Assembly: GCF_046098205.1 (NCBI RefSeq)
Contig: NZ_JBJURJ010000001.1
Location: 186,001 to 250,000, forward strand
Direction of reading: 5' to 3'
From: Paenibacillus_AR mesotrionivorans
Lineage (GTDB): Bacteria; Bacillota; Bacilli; Paenibacillales; NBRC-103111
Length of the DNA stretch: 64,000 nucleotides
In this document: positions 8,600 to 15,620 of the stretch, in pieces
Numbering within the stretch: position 1 is the stretch's first letter
How the letters are laid out: the number at the start of each line of letters is the position of its first letter
Translations under genes and position numbers: made by a program
The notes under the pieces: model-generated
The model's input: only the letters and a program-made list of their open reading frames with translations
What the model was told of the DNA's origin: nothing
Databases searched by the model: none

Positions 8600-8630
8600 G
8601 AAGGCCGCCTTATGCAGACGGCCTTTTTTT
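8600..8630. terminator. Rho-independent terminator
   Basis: AAGGCCG ... CGGCC is followed by seven T. It ends the ACT-DUF711 operon and lies 15 bases from the 3' end of the convergent ABC1-kinase gene. Confidence 0.8.
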
Positions 8631-8644
8631 GCTGCCGCGACGCG

Positions 8645-10318
8645 TCATAATTTACGGGATCGCCACAGGGAGATCACCAGCCACAACAGCAGAAGGGCTG
8701 CGATAACAAAGCTGATTTCCAGGATGGGCAGATTCCACAGCACAGAATCCTGAGGTGCAAGGGAAGCACCGATAATCAGCCCCACCACAAGCAAGCTGAA
8801 GGACAGGAGCACCAGGCTGAAGGCCAGCTTGTCCGTAAGCTTATCCATGCTCCGTAAGAACACACCCAGCTCGGGAATCCCGGCTTCAAAGCGCAGCTTG
8901 CCCTTGCGGATAGTAGCCAGCATGCTTCTCATGCTGGAAGGAAATTCCGACGCGGCCTCCAAAAATTCCGGCAGGTCCTCGATGGCCTTTTTGTACAGCT
9001 TCCGGGGATCGTACCGCTCCATAAACAGCTTCCGGCCGTAAGGCTCCGCCACCTCAAGCACACTGAGATCGGGGTCTAAGGATACAACCACCCCTTCCAG
9101 GGTAAGCAGCGACTTGCCCAGCATGGTCATTTCCGAAGGAATGCGGATCCGATGGCGGAACGCCAGAGTAAACAGATCATTCACCGCTTCCCCCAGCCTG
9201 ATCCGGCTTAACGGAGTGGCGTAATACTTCTCCCGCATATCGTCCACATCAGCGCGGAGGAGGATCATGTCCACTTCATCGGGGATAATCCCCATGCTGG
9301 AGATGGCCCGGATAATACCGCTGGTGCTCTGGTTGCGCAGGCTGATGACGAAAAAGGCGAACTGCTTGCGCATATCCTGGGACAGCTTGCCCACCGAGCC
9401 GAAATCCAGCAGCGCCAGCTTGCCGTCGGGCAGCACCAGAATATTCCCGGGATGGGGATCACCGTGGAATAAGCCCTCAATCAGGATCTGGTGGATAATA
9501 AGGTCCGTCAGCTGGCGGGCCAGCGCCTTCTTGTCGATCTGCTCCCGGTCCAGCCTTGTCCGGTCCGATAGGGATATTCCCTCCATATACTGCATGGTCA
9601 TGACCCGCCGGGTCGTGTAATCCCAGTATATATCGGGGACCAGCACATCCTTAAGCTGCCGGCTTTGCAGCTGGAACTTCTCCGCCTGCCGGGCCTCCGC
9701 GGCATAATCCAGCTCCGCGCGGATGGCTTTGGAAATCTCCTCCACCATATCGCGGACACGGTAGTTTCTTGCCCATTCCAGCCGGCTTTCGGCCACGCGG
9801 GCAAACTCCGCCAGAATATCCAGATCAGTATCCACAATACGCTGGATATTCGGCCGCTGCACCTTCACCGCGGCAGGCGTGCCGTCCTTCAGCACCGCAT
9901 GATAAACCTGGCCGATGGAGGCAGCCGCAATGGGCGTCTCCGGGAACACCATAAACAAATCTCCCAGGCCGGCTCCCAGCTCCTCCTCCACAATCCGCAC
10001 GGCATCGGCATACGAAAATGGCGGCACCTGATCCTGCAGCTGCACCAGCTCGGAGATAATGCTGGCCGGAACCAGATCAGGTCGGGTGCTGGCGATCTGA
10101 CCCAGCTTAACAAAGGTGGGCCCCAGCTCCTCCAGCATCAGCCTGATCCGTTCCCCGATGGTTTTCTTATGGATATCCTTTCGCTCTTTGTTCCCTATGA
10201 AGGGAATGGCTTCAGGAAAGCCCATCTCGCTGACCACATAGCCAAAGCCGTTGCGTGCCAGGGCTACGGCAATTTCCCTGTACCGGTGCAAGTGACGGAA
10301 GCCCTTGCTGACATTCAT
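8645..10318 (-). CDS. ABC1/AarF/UbiB-family atypical kinase
   Basis: The 557-residue protein shows the UbiB signature in order: F-V-K-L-G-Q-I-A-S-T-R-P (KxGQ motif), A-A-A-S-I-G-Q-V-Y (Ala-rich nucleotide loop), the lysine in V-K-V-Q-R-P, F-H-G-D-P-H-P-G-N-I (catalytic loop), and L-L-D-F-G-S (metal-binding DFG). Two hydrophobic helices at the C-terminus (about 500-522 and 528-550) anchor it in the membrane. The family supports isoprenoid quinone synthesis and shows atypical kinase/ATPase activity. It is 43 bases downstream of a phasin-like gene on the same strand, so the two form an operon. The quinone role is inferred from the family. Confidence 0.85.
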   Translation of the reverse strand: MNVSKGFRHLHRYREIAVALARNGFGYVVSEMGFPEAIPFIGNKERKDIHKKTIGERIRLMLEELGPTFVKLGQIASTRPDLVPASIISELVQLQDQVPPFSYADAVRIVEEELGAGLGDLFMVFPETPIAAASIGQVYHAVLKDGTPAAVKVQRPNIQRIVDTDLDILAEFARVAESRLEWARNYRVRDMVEEISKAIRAELDYAAEARQAEKFQLQSRQLKDVLVPDIYWDYTTRRVMTMQYMEGISLSDRTRLDREQIDKKALARQLTDLIIHQILIEGLFHGDPHPGNILVLPDGKLALLDFGSVGKLSQDMRKQFAFFVISLRNQSTSGIIRAISSMGIIPDEVDMILLRADVDDMREKYYATPLSRIRLGEAVNDLFTLAFRHRIRIPSEMTMLGKSLLTLEGVVVSLDPDLSVLEVAEPYGRKLFMERYDPRKLYKKAIEDLPEFLEAASEFPSSMRSMLATIRKGKLRFEAGIPELGVFLRSMDKLTDKLAFSLVLLSFSLLVVGLIIGASLAPQDSVLWNLPILEISFVIAALLLLWLVISLWRSRKL

Positions 10319-10361
10319 GAAGGTCCCGCCTCCCTGTCAAAAGTTTGGCGTACTCCGCCTC

Positions 10362-10688
10362 TTATTCTGCTTTCTCCCCGTCCTGCTTCTCCAACCGGGC
10401 AATGGCCAGCTCCAAGACAGCAATTCTCCGCTCTAGTGCTTTCACTTCATCCTGGGAAGCAATCCCTCTGTCCTTCAGAATGCCTTGTACCTTGTCATTG
10501 ATGGTTTGATCCATCCGGGCCTTGGCCTCGCTGCCTTTGTTCAGAAGCTCCTCCAGGAATTCACCGGACTCCGCCCGGCTGACCTCCCCTTTTTTGACCA
10601 GTTCTTCTACTGTTTTTTCGATTTGCTCCTTGCTGGCTACAGCCAGCCCTAAACCCAGGGATACGGCACGGTGAAGCATGTCTCTCAT
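10362..10688 (-). CDS. Phasin-like coiled-coil protein
   Basis: The 108-residue protein begins M-R-D-M-L-H-R-A-V-S-L-G-L-G, then is almost entirely charged alpha helix, ending in a heptad-patterned coiled coil (E-V-K-A-L-E-R-R-I-A-V-L-E-L). It resembles proteins annotated as phasin family in Bacillota, which need not be linked to polyhydroxyalkanoate granules. A longer frame exists upstream, but GGAGAG before this ATG and the AT-rich promoter-like DNA further up favour this start. It precedes the ABC1 kinase gene. Divergent from it is ytxH with a SigB-type promoter. Function is unproven. Confidence 0.6.
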   Translation of the reverse strand: MRDMLHRAVSLGLGLAVASKEQIEKTVEELVKKGEVSRAESGEFLEELLNKGSEAKARMDQTINDKVQGILKDRGIASQDEVKALERRIAVLELAIARLEKQDGEKAE

Positions 10689-10791
10689 CGCGTAACACTC
10701 TCCTTTTAAAATGGAAATGTTGTGAGGGGTATAATCCTTATTATAGCATAACCAAAGGAAATGATTGTCAAGCACAAGCAGACAGCCGGAG

Positions 10792-10817
10792 GTTTCAGGA
10801 TCTAAGCCTCCGGGTAT
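10792..10817 (+). promoter_or_regulatory. SigB-type promoter of ytxH
   Basis: GTTTCA at 10792-10797 and GGGTAT at 10812-10817 are separated by 14 bases, close to the sigma-B consensus GTTTAA-N12-15-GGGTAT. A CCGGAGG/CCTCCGG inverted repeat (10786-10813) overlaps the -35 and -10. A SigB-family sigma factor gene lies 0.7 kb downstream, which makes the assignment more likely. Confidence 0.65.
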
Positions 10818-10849
10818 AAAAAGGTAACCAAGCGAAAGGAGAGATGAAC

Positions 10850-11377
10850 ATGGAAGCGACTCAAACCAAAAGCACTGGATTATTGAAGGGCCTGCTGGCA
10901 GGTGGGCTTATCGGCGCCGCCGCCGGTCTGTTATTCGCCCCGCGTGCGGGTAAAGATACACGAGCTAAGCTAAATGAGGATATGACCAAAATCAAGGAAC
11001 GCTCTGCGGAGTGGATGAGCATGGCCCAGGAGAAAGCCGTCGGACTGGCGGAAACCGCCAAGGAAACCAGCCTGAACAAGCTTCAGGAAACCAAGGATAT
11101 GGCAGGGTCCGCCGTGGATTCCCTCAAAAGCACGGTGACTGATCTGAAGGATTCCGCCAACACCATTATCGGCACCATCAAGAATGAAGCCGAGAATGCC
11201 AAGGAAAGCGTCAAGGCCAACGCCGAGGAGGCCAAGGAGAAGCTGAATGAATCCGATAACAGCTCTTTGGCCCAGAATGAAGAGGAAATGAAAAAACTGG
11301 GCAAGGAAATGGACGCCATGAAAACCAATTCAGAATTGAAAAAGGATGGATATGTATCCGATCCTGCCCAACGGTAA
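10850..11377 (+). CDS. ytxH: YtxH-like general stress protein
   Basis: The 175-residue protein has one hydrophobic Gly/Ala-rich helix near the N-terminus (L-L-A-G-G-L-I-G-A-A-A-G-L-L-F-A-P) followed directly by R-A-G-K-D-T-R, the YtxH signature. A long charged, coiled-coil, LEA-like tail follows, rich in A-K-E and N-E-A repeats. In Bacillus subtilis ytxH belongs to the SigB regulon with ytxG. Here the promoter is SigB-like and ytxG sits in the sigB operon 2 kb away. Two ATGs are close; GGAG is eight bases from the second, which is chosen. Two terminators follow. The molecular function is unknown. Confidence 0.8.
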   Translation: MEATQTKSTGLLKGLLAGGLIGAAAGLLFAPRAGKDTRAKLNEDMTKIKERSAEWMSMAQEKAVGLAETAKETSLNKLQETKDMAGSAVDSLKSTVTDLKDSANTIIGTIKNEAENAKESVKANAEEAKEKLNESDNSSLAQNEEEMKKLGKEMDAMKTNSELKKDGYVSDPAQR

Positions 11378-11398
11378 TAAATCGTGAGATTGTAATCA

Positions 11399-11426
11399 GA
11401 CCGGGAGCCCTGCTCCCGGTCTTTAT
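11399..11426 (+). terminator. Rho-independent terminator of ytxH
   Basis: ACCGGGAGC CCT GCTCCCGGT is a perfect stem followed by a short T-rich tail. Confidence 0.75.
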
Positions 11427-11460
11427 ATTGTGTTCCGGACGTACAGCGCCTGTATAAACG

Positions 11461-11500
11461 AACAACCTCCTCCTGCCTTTCGGCAAGAAGAGGTTGTTGT
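11461..11500 (-). terminator. Terminator facing the sigB operon
   Basis: AACAACCTC ... GAGGTTGTT with an inner TGCC/GGCA pair lies 37 bases downstream of the sigB stop codon on the minus strand. Confidence 0.65.
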
Positions 11501-11536
11501 ATTCATGCTTATGCGGAAGGGAAGATGATTTAGCCT

Positions 11537-12322
11537 CTAACCGCTCTCCAACTCCCGCTCGGGATCTGCCAGCAGCAGCCGGAGCTTGTCCATAGCCCTT
11601 CTTTGGATACGGGAGATGCTCATCTGGGAAACCCCCAGCTCCTCGGCTATATGCCGTTGGGACCTGCCCTCGGTATAAGCCATCTGCAGCACCTTACGCT
11701 CCTCCGGCTTCAGCTGCTCCATCGCCTGCTCCAGATCGAGACGCTCCTCTAAGGAGTGGTAATCGTCTCTCTCCTCCCGGATCATATCAGCCAGGGTTGC
11801 GCCTGCTTCATCAGCGAACAGAGGCGTGTCCAGGGATAAGGATTGGTAACAATCCCATCCTACCAGGATTTGGATGGTTTCTTCCTCAGAAAGCTCCAGG
11901 TATGCGGCAATTTCATTCACCTGGGGCGAACGCTCCAGCTTCAGGGACAGCTCGTCCAACGCCTGCTGGAGGGCATGTCCCTTCTCCTTAATCCGGCGTG
12001 GAACCTGGACATACCAGGATTTGTCCCGGAGATAATTCTTCATATGCCCAACAATGCTTTTCATCGCATACGCTTCAAAAGGGATGGAAAAAGACGGGTC
12101 GTAGGAGTTGAACAAGCGGAACATGGACATCTGCCCCACCTGGAACAAATCCTCGAACATATCCTTGCGGTTTCGGGACAGACGCCCTGCCGCCATACGG
12201 ATCATACCTTCATAATGCTTCAGAAGCACTTCCGCCGTATCTTTGCTCCCGGATTCCCGGTAGCTGGACAGAAGTGCCTCCGCATCAATCGGAGCCTCTT
12301 CATCCGGCAGTTTTCTGATCAT
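11537..12322 (-). CDS. sigB: Sigma factor of the SigB/SigF/SigG family
   Basis: The 261-residue protein has region 2 (D-M-F-E-D-L-F-Q-V-G, then P-F-E-A-Y-A-M-K-S-I-V-G and W-Y-V-Q-V-P-R-R), region 3, and a region 4 helix-turn-helix (Q-R-H-I-A-E-E-L-G-V-S-Q-M-S-I-S-R). The V-P-R-R linker is typical of the SigB/SigF group. Its ATG overlaps the stop of the anti-sigma gene by four bases, the usual order for rsbV-rsbW-sigB. Sporulation sigma factors SigF and SigG share this ancestry, but the setting with stress proteins and a PP2C phosphatase favours a stress sigma. It would direct RNA polymerase to GTTT/GGGTA promoters, which occur nearby. Confidence 0.85.
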   Translation of the reverse strand: MIRKLPDEEAPIDAEALLSSYRESGSKDTAEVLLKHYEGMIRMAAGRLSRNRKDMFEDLFQVGQMSMFRLFNSYDPSFSIPFEAYAMKSIVGHMKNYLRDKSWYVQVPRRIKEKGHALQQALDELSLKLERSPQVNEIAAYLELSEEETIQILVGWDCYQSLSLDTPLFADEAGATLADMIREERDDYHSLEERLDLEQAMEQLKPEERKVLQMAYTEGRSQRHIAEELGVSQMSISRIQRRAMDKLRLLLADPERELESG

Positions 12323-12771
12323 ATGACCACACCGCTTCCATTCAGAAGTTTGGTCAGAATCACTTCTGTTCCAGCCTCTGTGCGGATTTCCACGTCATCC
12401 ACCAACGCTTGCATCAGATACAGGCCCAAACCGCCTGCATGCATTTCCGACAGAGATTTATCCGTAATGGTCACAGGCACCCGGTTGCAGGCTTCGGAGG
12501 AATTGAAGCTCCGTCCTTCATCCTGCACAATAATCCGAAGATATCGGGGAGCGGCCTCGAAGACAATCTTCATATTGCCTTCTTCCCCATCTGCATAGGC
12601 GTGAAGAACCGCATTGTTGCAAGCCTCTCCTACAGCGACCTTCAAATCCTCAATATCCTCGAAGTTGAAACCCATCCGCACGGCAATCCCGTACAGAGCC
12701 AGGCGCACAACCTCTATGTATTGTGATTTTGCCGGCAGGGACATAACTATTTTATCCTTTTGTACGTTCAT
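12319..12771 (-). CDS. rsbW: Anti-sigma-B factor, RsbW-type serine kinase
   Basis: The protein of about 150 residues has a GHKL ATPase fold: V-G-E-A-C-N-N-A-V-L-H-A-Y as the N-box, V-Q-D-E-G-R-S-F as the first G-box, and G-G-L-G-L-Y-L-M as the second. RsbW proteins bind their sigma factor in unstressed cells and phosphorylate the antagonist RsbV. The frame opens seven codons earlier, but that ATG has no ribosome site; the one chosen has AAAGGA at about 11 bases. It lies between the antagonist and sigma genes with overlaps or near-overlaps on both sides, so translation is probably coupled. Confidence 0.85.
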   Translation of the reverse strand: MNVQKDKIVMSLPAKSQYIEVVRLALYGIAVRMGFNFEDIEDLKVAVGEACNNAVLHAYADGEEGNMKIVFEAAPRYLRIIVQDEGRSFNSSEACNRVPVTITDKSLSEMHAGGLGLYLMQALVDDVEIRTEAGTEVILTKLLNGSGVVI

Positions 12772-12797
12772 AGAAGTACCATTCCTTTTCATAAGTT

Positions 12798-13130
12798 CTA
12801 TACTGCGTTATCGCTGAGAAATTTGCTGATGCCGGCAATATCGAACAATCGGTTAATGTGGGACGGGATGTTGCGGATTTCGAAGCCCGCCTTGATTTCA
12901 GCCCGGGCTTTAATCACCACCAGGATGATGCCGATGCCCGTGCTGTCAATGTAGCGGAGATCCTTGAAGTCAAAAACCAGCTTGCGGTCAGGTTCATAAA
13001 GATAGGGGTCCAACTCCCCCTGCAATTCGCATGCACGGGACAAGTCGAACTCCCCAATAAAAACAAAGGTGACGGAATTCTCGGACATATGTTTTACCAA
13101 CCGAAAAGATTTGATCATGCTCACACTCAT
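12798..13130 (-). CDS. rsbV: Anti-sigma factor antagonist, RsbV-type STAS protein
   Basis: The protein has about 110 residues and a STAS fold. The loop Y-I-D-S-T-G-I-G-I-I carries the serine that RsbW would phosphorylate and that a PP2C phosphatase would clear. G-E-F-D-L-S-R-A in the first strand pair is also typical. Dephosphorylated antagonist captures RsbW and frees the sigma factor. Several starts are close together: AGGAGG is two bases before the ATG used here and eight before a GTG two codons on, so the true N-terminus may be at 13124. The gene overlaps or abuts ytxG upstream. Confidence 0.8.
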   Translation of the reverse strand: MSVSMIKSFRLVKHMSENSVTFVFIGEFDLSRACELQGELDPYLYEPDRKLVFDFKDLRYIDSTGIGIILVVIKARAEIKAGFEIRNIPSHINRLFDIAGISKFLSDNAV

Positions 13131-13141
13131 TCCCTCCTGCG

Positions 13142-13606
13142 TCATGTTCTAGCCGTTAGCCGTTTGGAATCCTCGGAACGCTTGGAGCCGTTTAAGTTCT
13201 GGACGAATTTCCCGGCAGTCAATAGCCATGCGGCCAAATTAGATTTGGTGGCCTCTGCCGTTTCCTTCTTTTCGTCGAGCTTATGGCGAAGTGTTCTGCT
13301 GACTGAAGCGGCGGTTTGCCGTATTGTCAATGTGGCGCCGGCAGCCATTCTGCCAATTTCGCCGATGGTCTGGAATGCGCTGTGCAGCTCCGCCATCTTG
13401 GTTTTTACATCGTAGGTTACATCGTTTACACCTTGAATGGTTTCTTTCACTTCACCGGACAAGGCATTGAGCTGAATGCGGGTTTCATCCGTAAGCATCC
13501 CGATTTTGTTGAGAGCTGCCCGCGCTTCTTTCAGCGTCCGGACAAGTGCTACAATCAGCACCACTACTGCTACGGTAAGAACTGCTGCGCTTATCTGGAT
13601 TATCAT
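13142..13606 (-). CDS. ytxG: DUF948 (YtxG-like) stress protein
   Basis: The 154-residue protein begins with a hydrophobic helix (about residues 3-25, I-Q-I-S-A-A-V-L-T-V-A-V), followed by a long amphipathic region with regular heptads, as in DUF948. Its Bacillus relative YtxG is SigB-controlled and linked to ytxH. Here it is the first gene of the sigB operon and overlaps the rsbV frame. Two ATGs are present; AGGAGG is seven bases from the second, which is chosen. A SigB-type promoter lies immediately upstream, which suggests positive autoregulation. The biochemical function is unknown. Confidence 0.75.
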   Translation of the reverse strand: MIIQISAAVLTVAVVVLIVALVRTLKEARAALNKIGMLTDETRIQLNALSGEVKETIQGVNDVTYDVKTKMAELHSAFQTIGEIGRMAAGATLTIRQTAASVSRTLRHKLDEKKETAEATKSNLAAWLLTAGKFVQNLNGSKRSEDSKRLTART

Positions 13607-13628
13607 GTGCATCCCTCCTGTGAGTTTT

Positions 13629-13653
13629 TAACCCGAAGCCGGAAGGATGAAAC
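13629..13653 (-). promoter_or_regulatory. SigB-type promoter of the ytxG-rsbV-rsbW-sigB operon
   Basis: On the minus strand GTTTCA (13648-13653) and GGGTTA (13629-13634) are separated by 13 bases. The predicted start lies only about 10-15 bases before the ATG, giving a very short leader that still contains the ribosome site. Self-controlled SigB operons are normal in Bacillus. Confidence 0.6.
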
Positions 13654-13687
13654 GCGTATATTTTCATTTTCCCAAAAAATCTTGTTT

Positions 13688-13713
13688 GTTTCAATCCCAA
13701 CCGAATAGGTTTA
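13688..13713 (+). promoter_or_regulatory. SigB-like promoter of dps (weaker match)
   Basis: GTTTCA and GGTTTA are separated by 14 bases. The -35 matches the two SigB-type promoters nearby; the -10 differs from GGGTAT at several bases. The predicted start would be about 40 bases before the dps ATG. Confidence 0.4.
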
Positions 13714-13759
13714 TAGAGTTCATAGGGTTTATGAAGCCAATCAAAAGGAGGAATTTGCA

Positions 13760-14233
13760 ATGGCAAAAGTGATGATGAAAACCGGCCCCCGCGCCGATGC
13801 TAAACCAGTGTTGGAGAGCCTCAATAAACAAGTAGCCGAATGGACCGTCCTTTATATGAAGTGGCATCATTATCATTGGTATCTGACAGGTGAAAGCTTC
13901 TTCACGCTCCACGAGAAATTCGAGCAGCTCTACAATGAAGCCGCTCTGAACCTGGACGAGCTGGCGGAGCGGATGCTGGCGCTGGACGGTGCCCCTGCCT
14001 CCACCCTGAAGGAATGTCTGTCGCTGGCTACTATCAAGGAAGCCACCGGCAAGGAGAACCCCACCCAAATGGTCGAATCTGCATGGAAGGACCTGGAGTA
14101 TATTGCGGAGGAGCTCTCCAAGGGCATTGAGCTGGCGGATGAGAACAAGGATGATCCTACAGCGGACATGCTGACCGGCCTGAAGGGCAAGGTGGAGAAG
14201 CATATCTGGATGCTGAAGTCTTATCTCAAATAA
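13760..14233 (+). CDS. dps: Dps-family ferroxidase / DNA-binding protein
   Basis: The 157-residue protein is a Dps-type ferritin: the dinuclear iron site pattern is visible in W-H-H-Y-H-W-Y-L-T-G, then H-E-K-F-E-Q-L-Y-N-E-A, then D-E-L-A-E-R. The N-terminus carries extra Lys and Arg (A-K-V-M-M-K-T-G-P-R) that could contact DNA. Dps dodecamers oxidise ferrous iron with peroxide and store it, protecting DNA. AAAGGAGG precedes the start. It sits between the sigB operon and other stress genes with a SigB-like promoter. Two other Dps paralogs lie at 30.6 and 34.3 kb. Confidence 0.9.
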   Translation: MAKVMMKTGPRADAKPVLESLNKQVAEWTVLYMKWHHYHWYLTGESFFTLHEKFEQLYNEAALNLDELAERMLALDGAPASTLKECLSLATIKEATGKENPTQMVESAWKDLEYIAEELSKGIELADENKDDPTADMLTGLKGKVEKHIWMLKSYLK

Positions 14234-14250
14234 AGGCGAAGGCCTTACGG

Positions 14251-14278
14251 GCCGTCCTTCACAGGGCGGCTCTTTTTA
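14251..14278 (+). terminator. Terminator of dps
   Basis: GCCGTCC/GGGCGGC stem (one G-U pair), then CTCTTTTT. Confidence 0.7.
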
Positions 14279-14296
14279 TGGCCTTTCACAGGACGC

Positions 14297-14341
14297 AAAA
14301 AAACCGCAGGTATACAGCTGATGCATTCAGCTATATACCCA
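14297..14341 (-). terminator. Terminator overlapping the stop codon of the DUF4309-like gene
   Basis: On the minus strand GGTATATAGCTG ... CAGCTGTATACC contains the gene's own TAG stop and is followed five bases later by seven T. Ending an mRNA inside its last codons is unusual but compact. Confidence 0.65.
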
Positions 14342-14918
14342 CGGCGTCGAAGTAGTGAACGGATTGGATCTGGCCGGTAGCCGGATCGGTATAAAACTTG
14401 ACTGCCCCGAATCCGCGTTTGTAGCCCCACCCATCCTCCGCCTCAAAATCCGGTTCGCCTAACGTTTCCCGCAGCACTTCCGTCTCAAATGAATGCGGGA
14501 TTCCGTCAATGCTGACTGTTGCCGCTTCTGCCGACACCTCCACATAAAGGAGATCGCCTCCGCGGAATGCCACATCAACAGCACCGTAATCGTAAACCTC
14601 CAAATCGCTTAGCCGGGTATCGGAGTGAATGGCGAGAGGCTGGCCCTTTTTGCGGATCAGCTCCATCATACTGTCTCCAAGCCGGATTCCTTCCACGGAG
14701 GCCAAGCGGAGCGGCTCCTTCTTCTGGGGAGCCTCAAGAGGTGGTTCATTCACCACCGTTAACGCAGGGAAGGCCTGCGGTGGCGCGGCATAAACTGCAG
14801 CCTGCTCTGTCTGAAGCTCCGGCAGAGGCGGAAGGATGTCCGCATAAATCGCGATCCACCCTCCTGCCAAGGCAGCTAACCCGCCGGCAGACAATATAAA
14901 TTTTAAGCCTGCCGTCAT
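14331..14918 (-). CDS. Membrane-anchored hypothetical protein, DUF4309-like
   Basis: The 195-residue protein has one N-terminal hydrophobic segment (about residues 5-25), then a Pro-rich linker, then a small beta-rich domain: I-R-L-G-D-S-M-M-E-L, L-G-E-P-D-F and a V-K-F-Y-T-D segment. The G-x-x-x-G-D-S ... L-G-x-P pattern resembles DUF4309 proteins such as Bacillus YjgB, which are secreted and stress-linked, but the match is by eye. GAGGG precedes the ATG. It is the last gene of the minus-strand series running from the REC-phosphatase and ends at a terminator inside its stop codon. Confidence 0.6.
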   Translation of the reverse strand: MTAGLKFILSAGGLAALAGGWIAIYADILPPLPELQTEQAAVYAAPPQAFPALTVVNEPPLEAPQKKEPLRLASVEGIRLGDSMMELIRKKGQPLAIHSDTRLSDLEVYDYGAVDVAFRGGDLLYVEVSAEAATVSIDGIPHSFETEVLRETLGEPDFEAEDGWGYKRGFGAVKFYTDPATGQIQSVHYFDAVGI

Positions 14919-14967
14919 GGACGCTCACCCTCTCTGGCGTTCAGCCGTTGCTGTTATTTGTCTTCGA

Positions 14968-15414
14968 TTATCTGAGACGATCCTCCGGGCTTCCGGCAAA
15001 CAGCAGCGGATTTACCACAGGCGGGGTAAGAACATTATCCTTTTCAGGGGGACGTTCGCTCTCAATCCCGCTATCCTGCGGACCTGCCTCAATCTCTGCC
15101 GGCCACGTCAGCACCAGGATGTCTCCTGCGGCCAGCATCCGTTCATAATGGGCTGCATCTGTCTCTGATACACCCAGGGATTTCATCTTGGCAATGAGCT
15201 CATCCCCGCGGGAACGGAAAATGTTGGCAACTGTCTGAATAATGCCCTGCTCCGTCATTCCCACCTTGTTGATTTCAGTATTTTCCGCAATGGCGTCGGT
15301 ACGGTCGGTATTGTATGCCAAGGCATAAATACTATCCGTATGGTAGCCTTCCTGTGTTAATTGACGGATAAAATCATTGGCTTCCTCTTCGTTTCGGACC
15401 AGTTTGATTGTCAT
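14968..15414 (-). CDS. YflT-like general stress protein (GSP17M family)
   Basis: The 148-residue soluble protein has an N-terminal domain typical of the general stress protein 17M / YflT family: it begins with a strand ending L-V-R-N, then E-E-A-N-D-F-I-R-Q-L, G-Y-H-T-D-S-I-Y-A-L-A, and a helix with G-D-E-L-I-A-K-M. The second half carries L-A-A-G-D-I-L-V-L-T and an acidic, Pro-rich tail. In Bacillus subtilis YflT belongs to the SigB regulon. AGGAGG is eight bases before the ATG. It follows a tiny membrane-peptide gene and the kinases of the same island. Molecular function is unknown. Confidence 0.7.
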   Translation of the reverse strand: MTIKLVRNEEEANDFIRQLTQEGYHTDSIYALAYNTDRTDAIAENTEINKVGMTEQGIIQTVANIFRSRGDELIAKMKSLGVSETDAAHYERMLAAGDILVLTWPAEIEAGPQDSGIESERPPEKDNVLTPPVVNPLLFAGSPEDRLR

Positions 15415-15430
15415 GGGTAACGCCTCCTTA

Positions 15431-15547
15431 TTACCCGCCGGAGCGGATTTTGGATTTACGCGGTTCCATAAGCTTAGATACGATTTTCGGCACCAGGGCG
15501 ATTAACACGCCGGTTATCACCTTTTGCATCATAGCCCGGGAGTTCAT
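15431..15547 (-). CDS. Small membrane peptide, 38 residues
   Basis: The frame begins M-N-S-R-A-M-M-Q-K and contains one hydrophobic helix (V-I-T-G-V-L-I-A-L-V-P-K-I-V), then a basic tail ending R-S-G-G. A strong GGAGGG lies six bases before the ATG, better than expected by chance. It is located between the REC-kinase and the YflT-like gene on the same strand, 16 bases from the latter. I do not recognise a family. It could be a small regulator of the kinase or a general membrane stress peptide; both are guesses. Confidence 0.5.
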   Translation of the reverse strand: MNSRAMMQKVITGVLIALVPKIVSKLMEPRKSKIRSGG

Positions 15548-15620
15548 AACAATCCCTCCTAAGTGTGCGGGCGCCCCTTGCATTTCGGGGAGCGGGAAGC
15601 GTAGGTATCGGCTTATTTCC

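Noticed and set aside
13685..13760. A second SigB-like reading upstream of dps (GTTTAT, then GGGTTT)
   Set aside because: The spacing is only 10 bases, too short for a sigma-B promoter.
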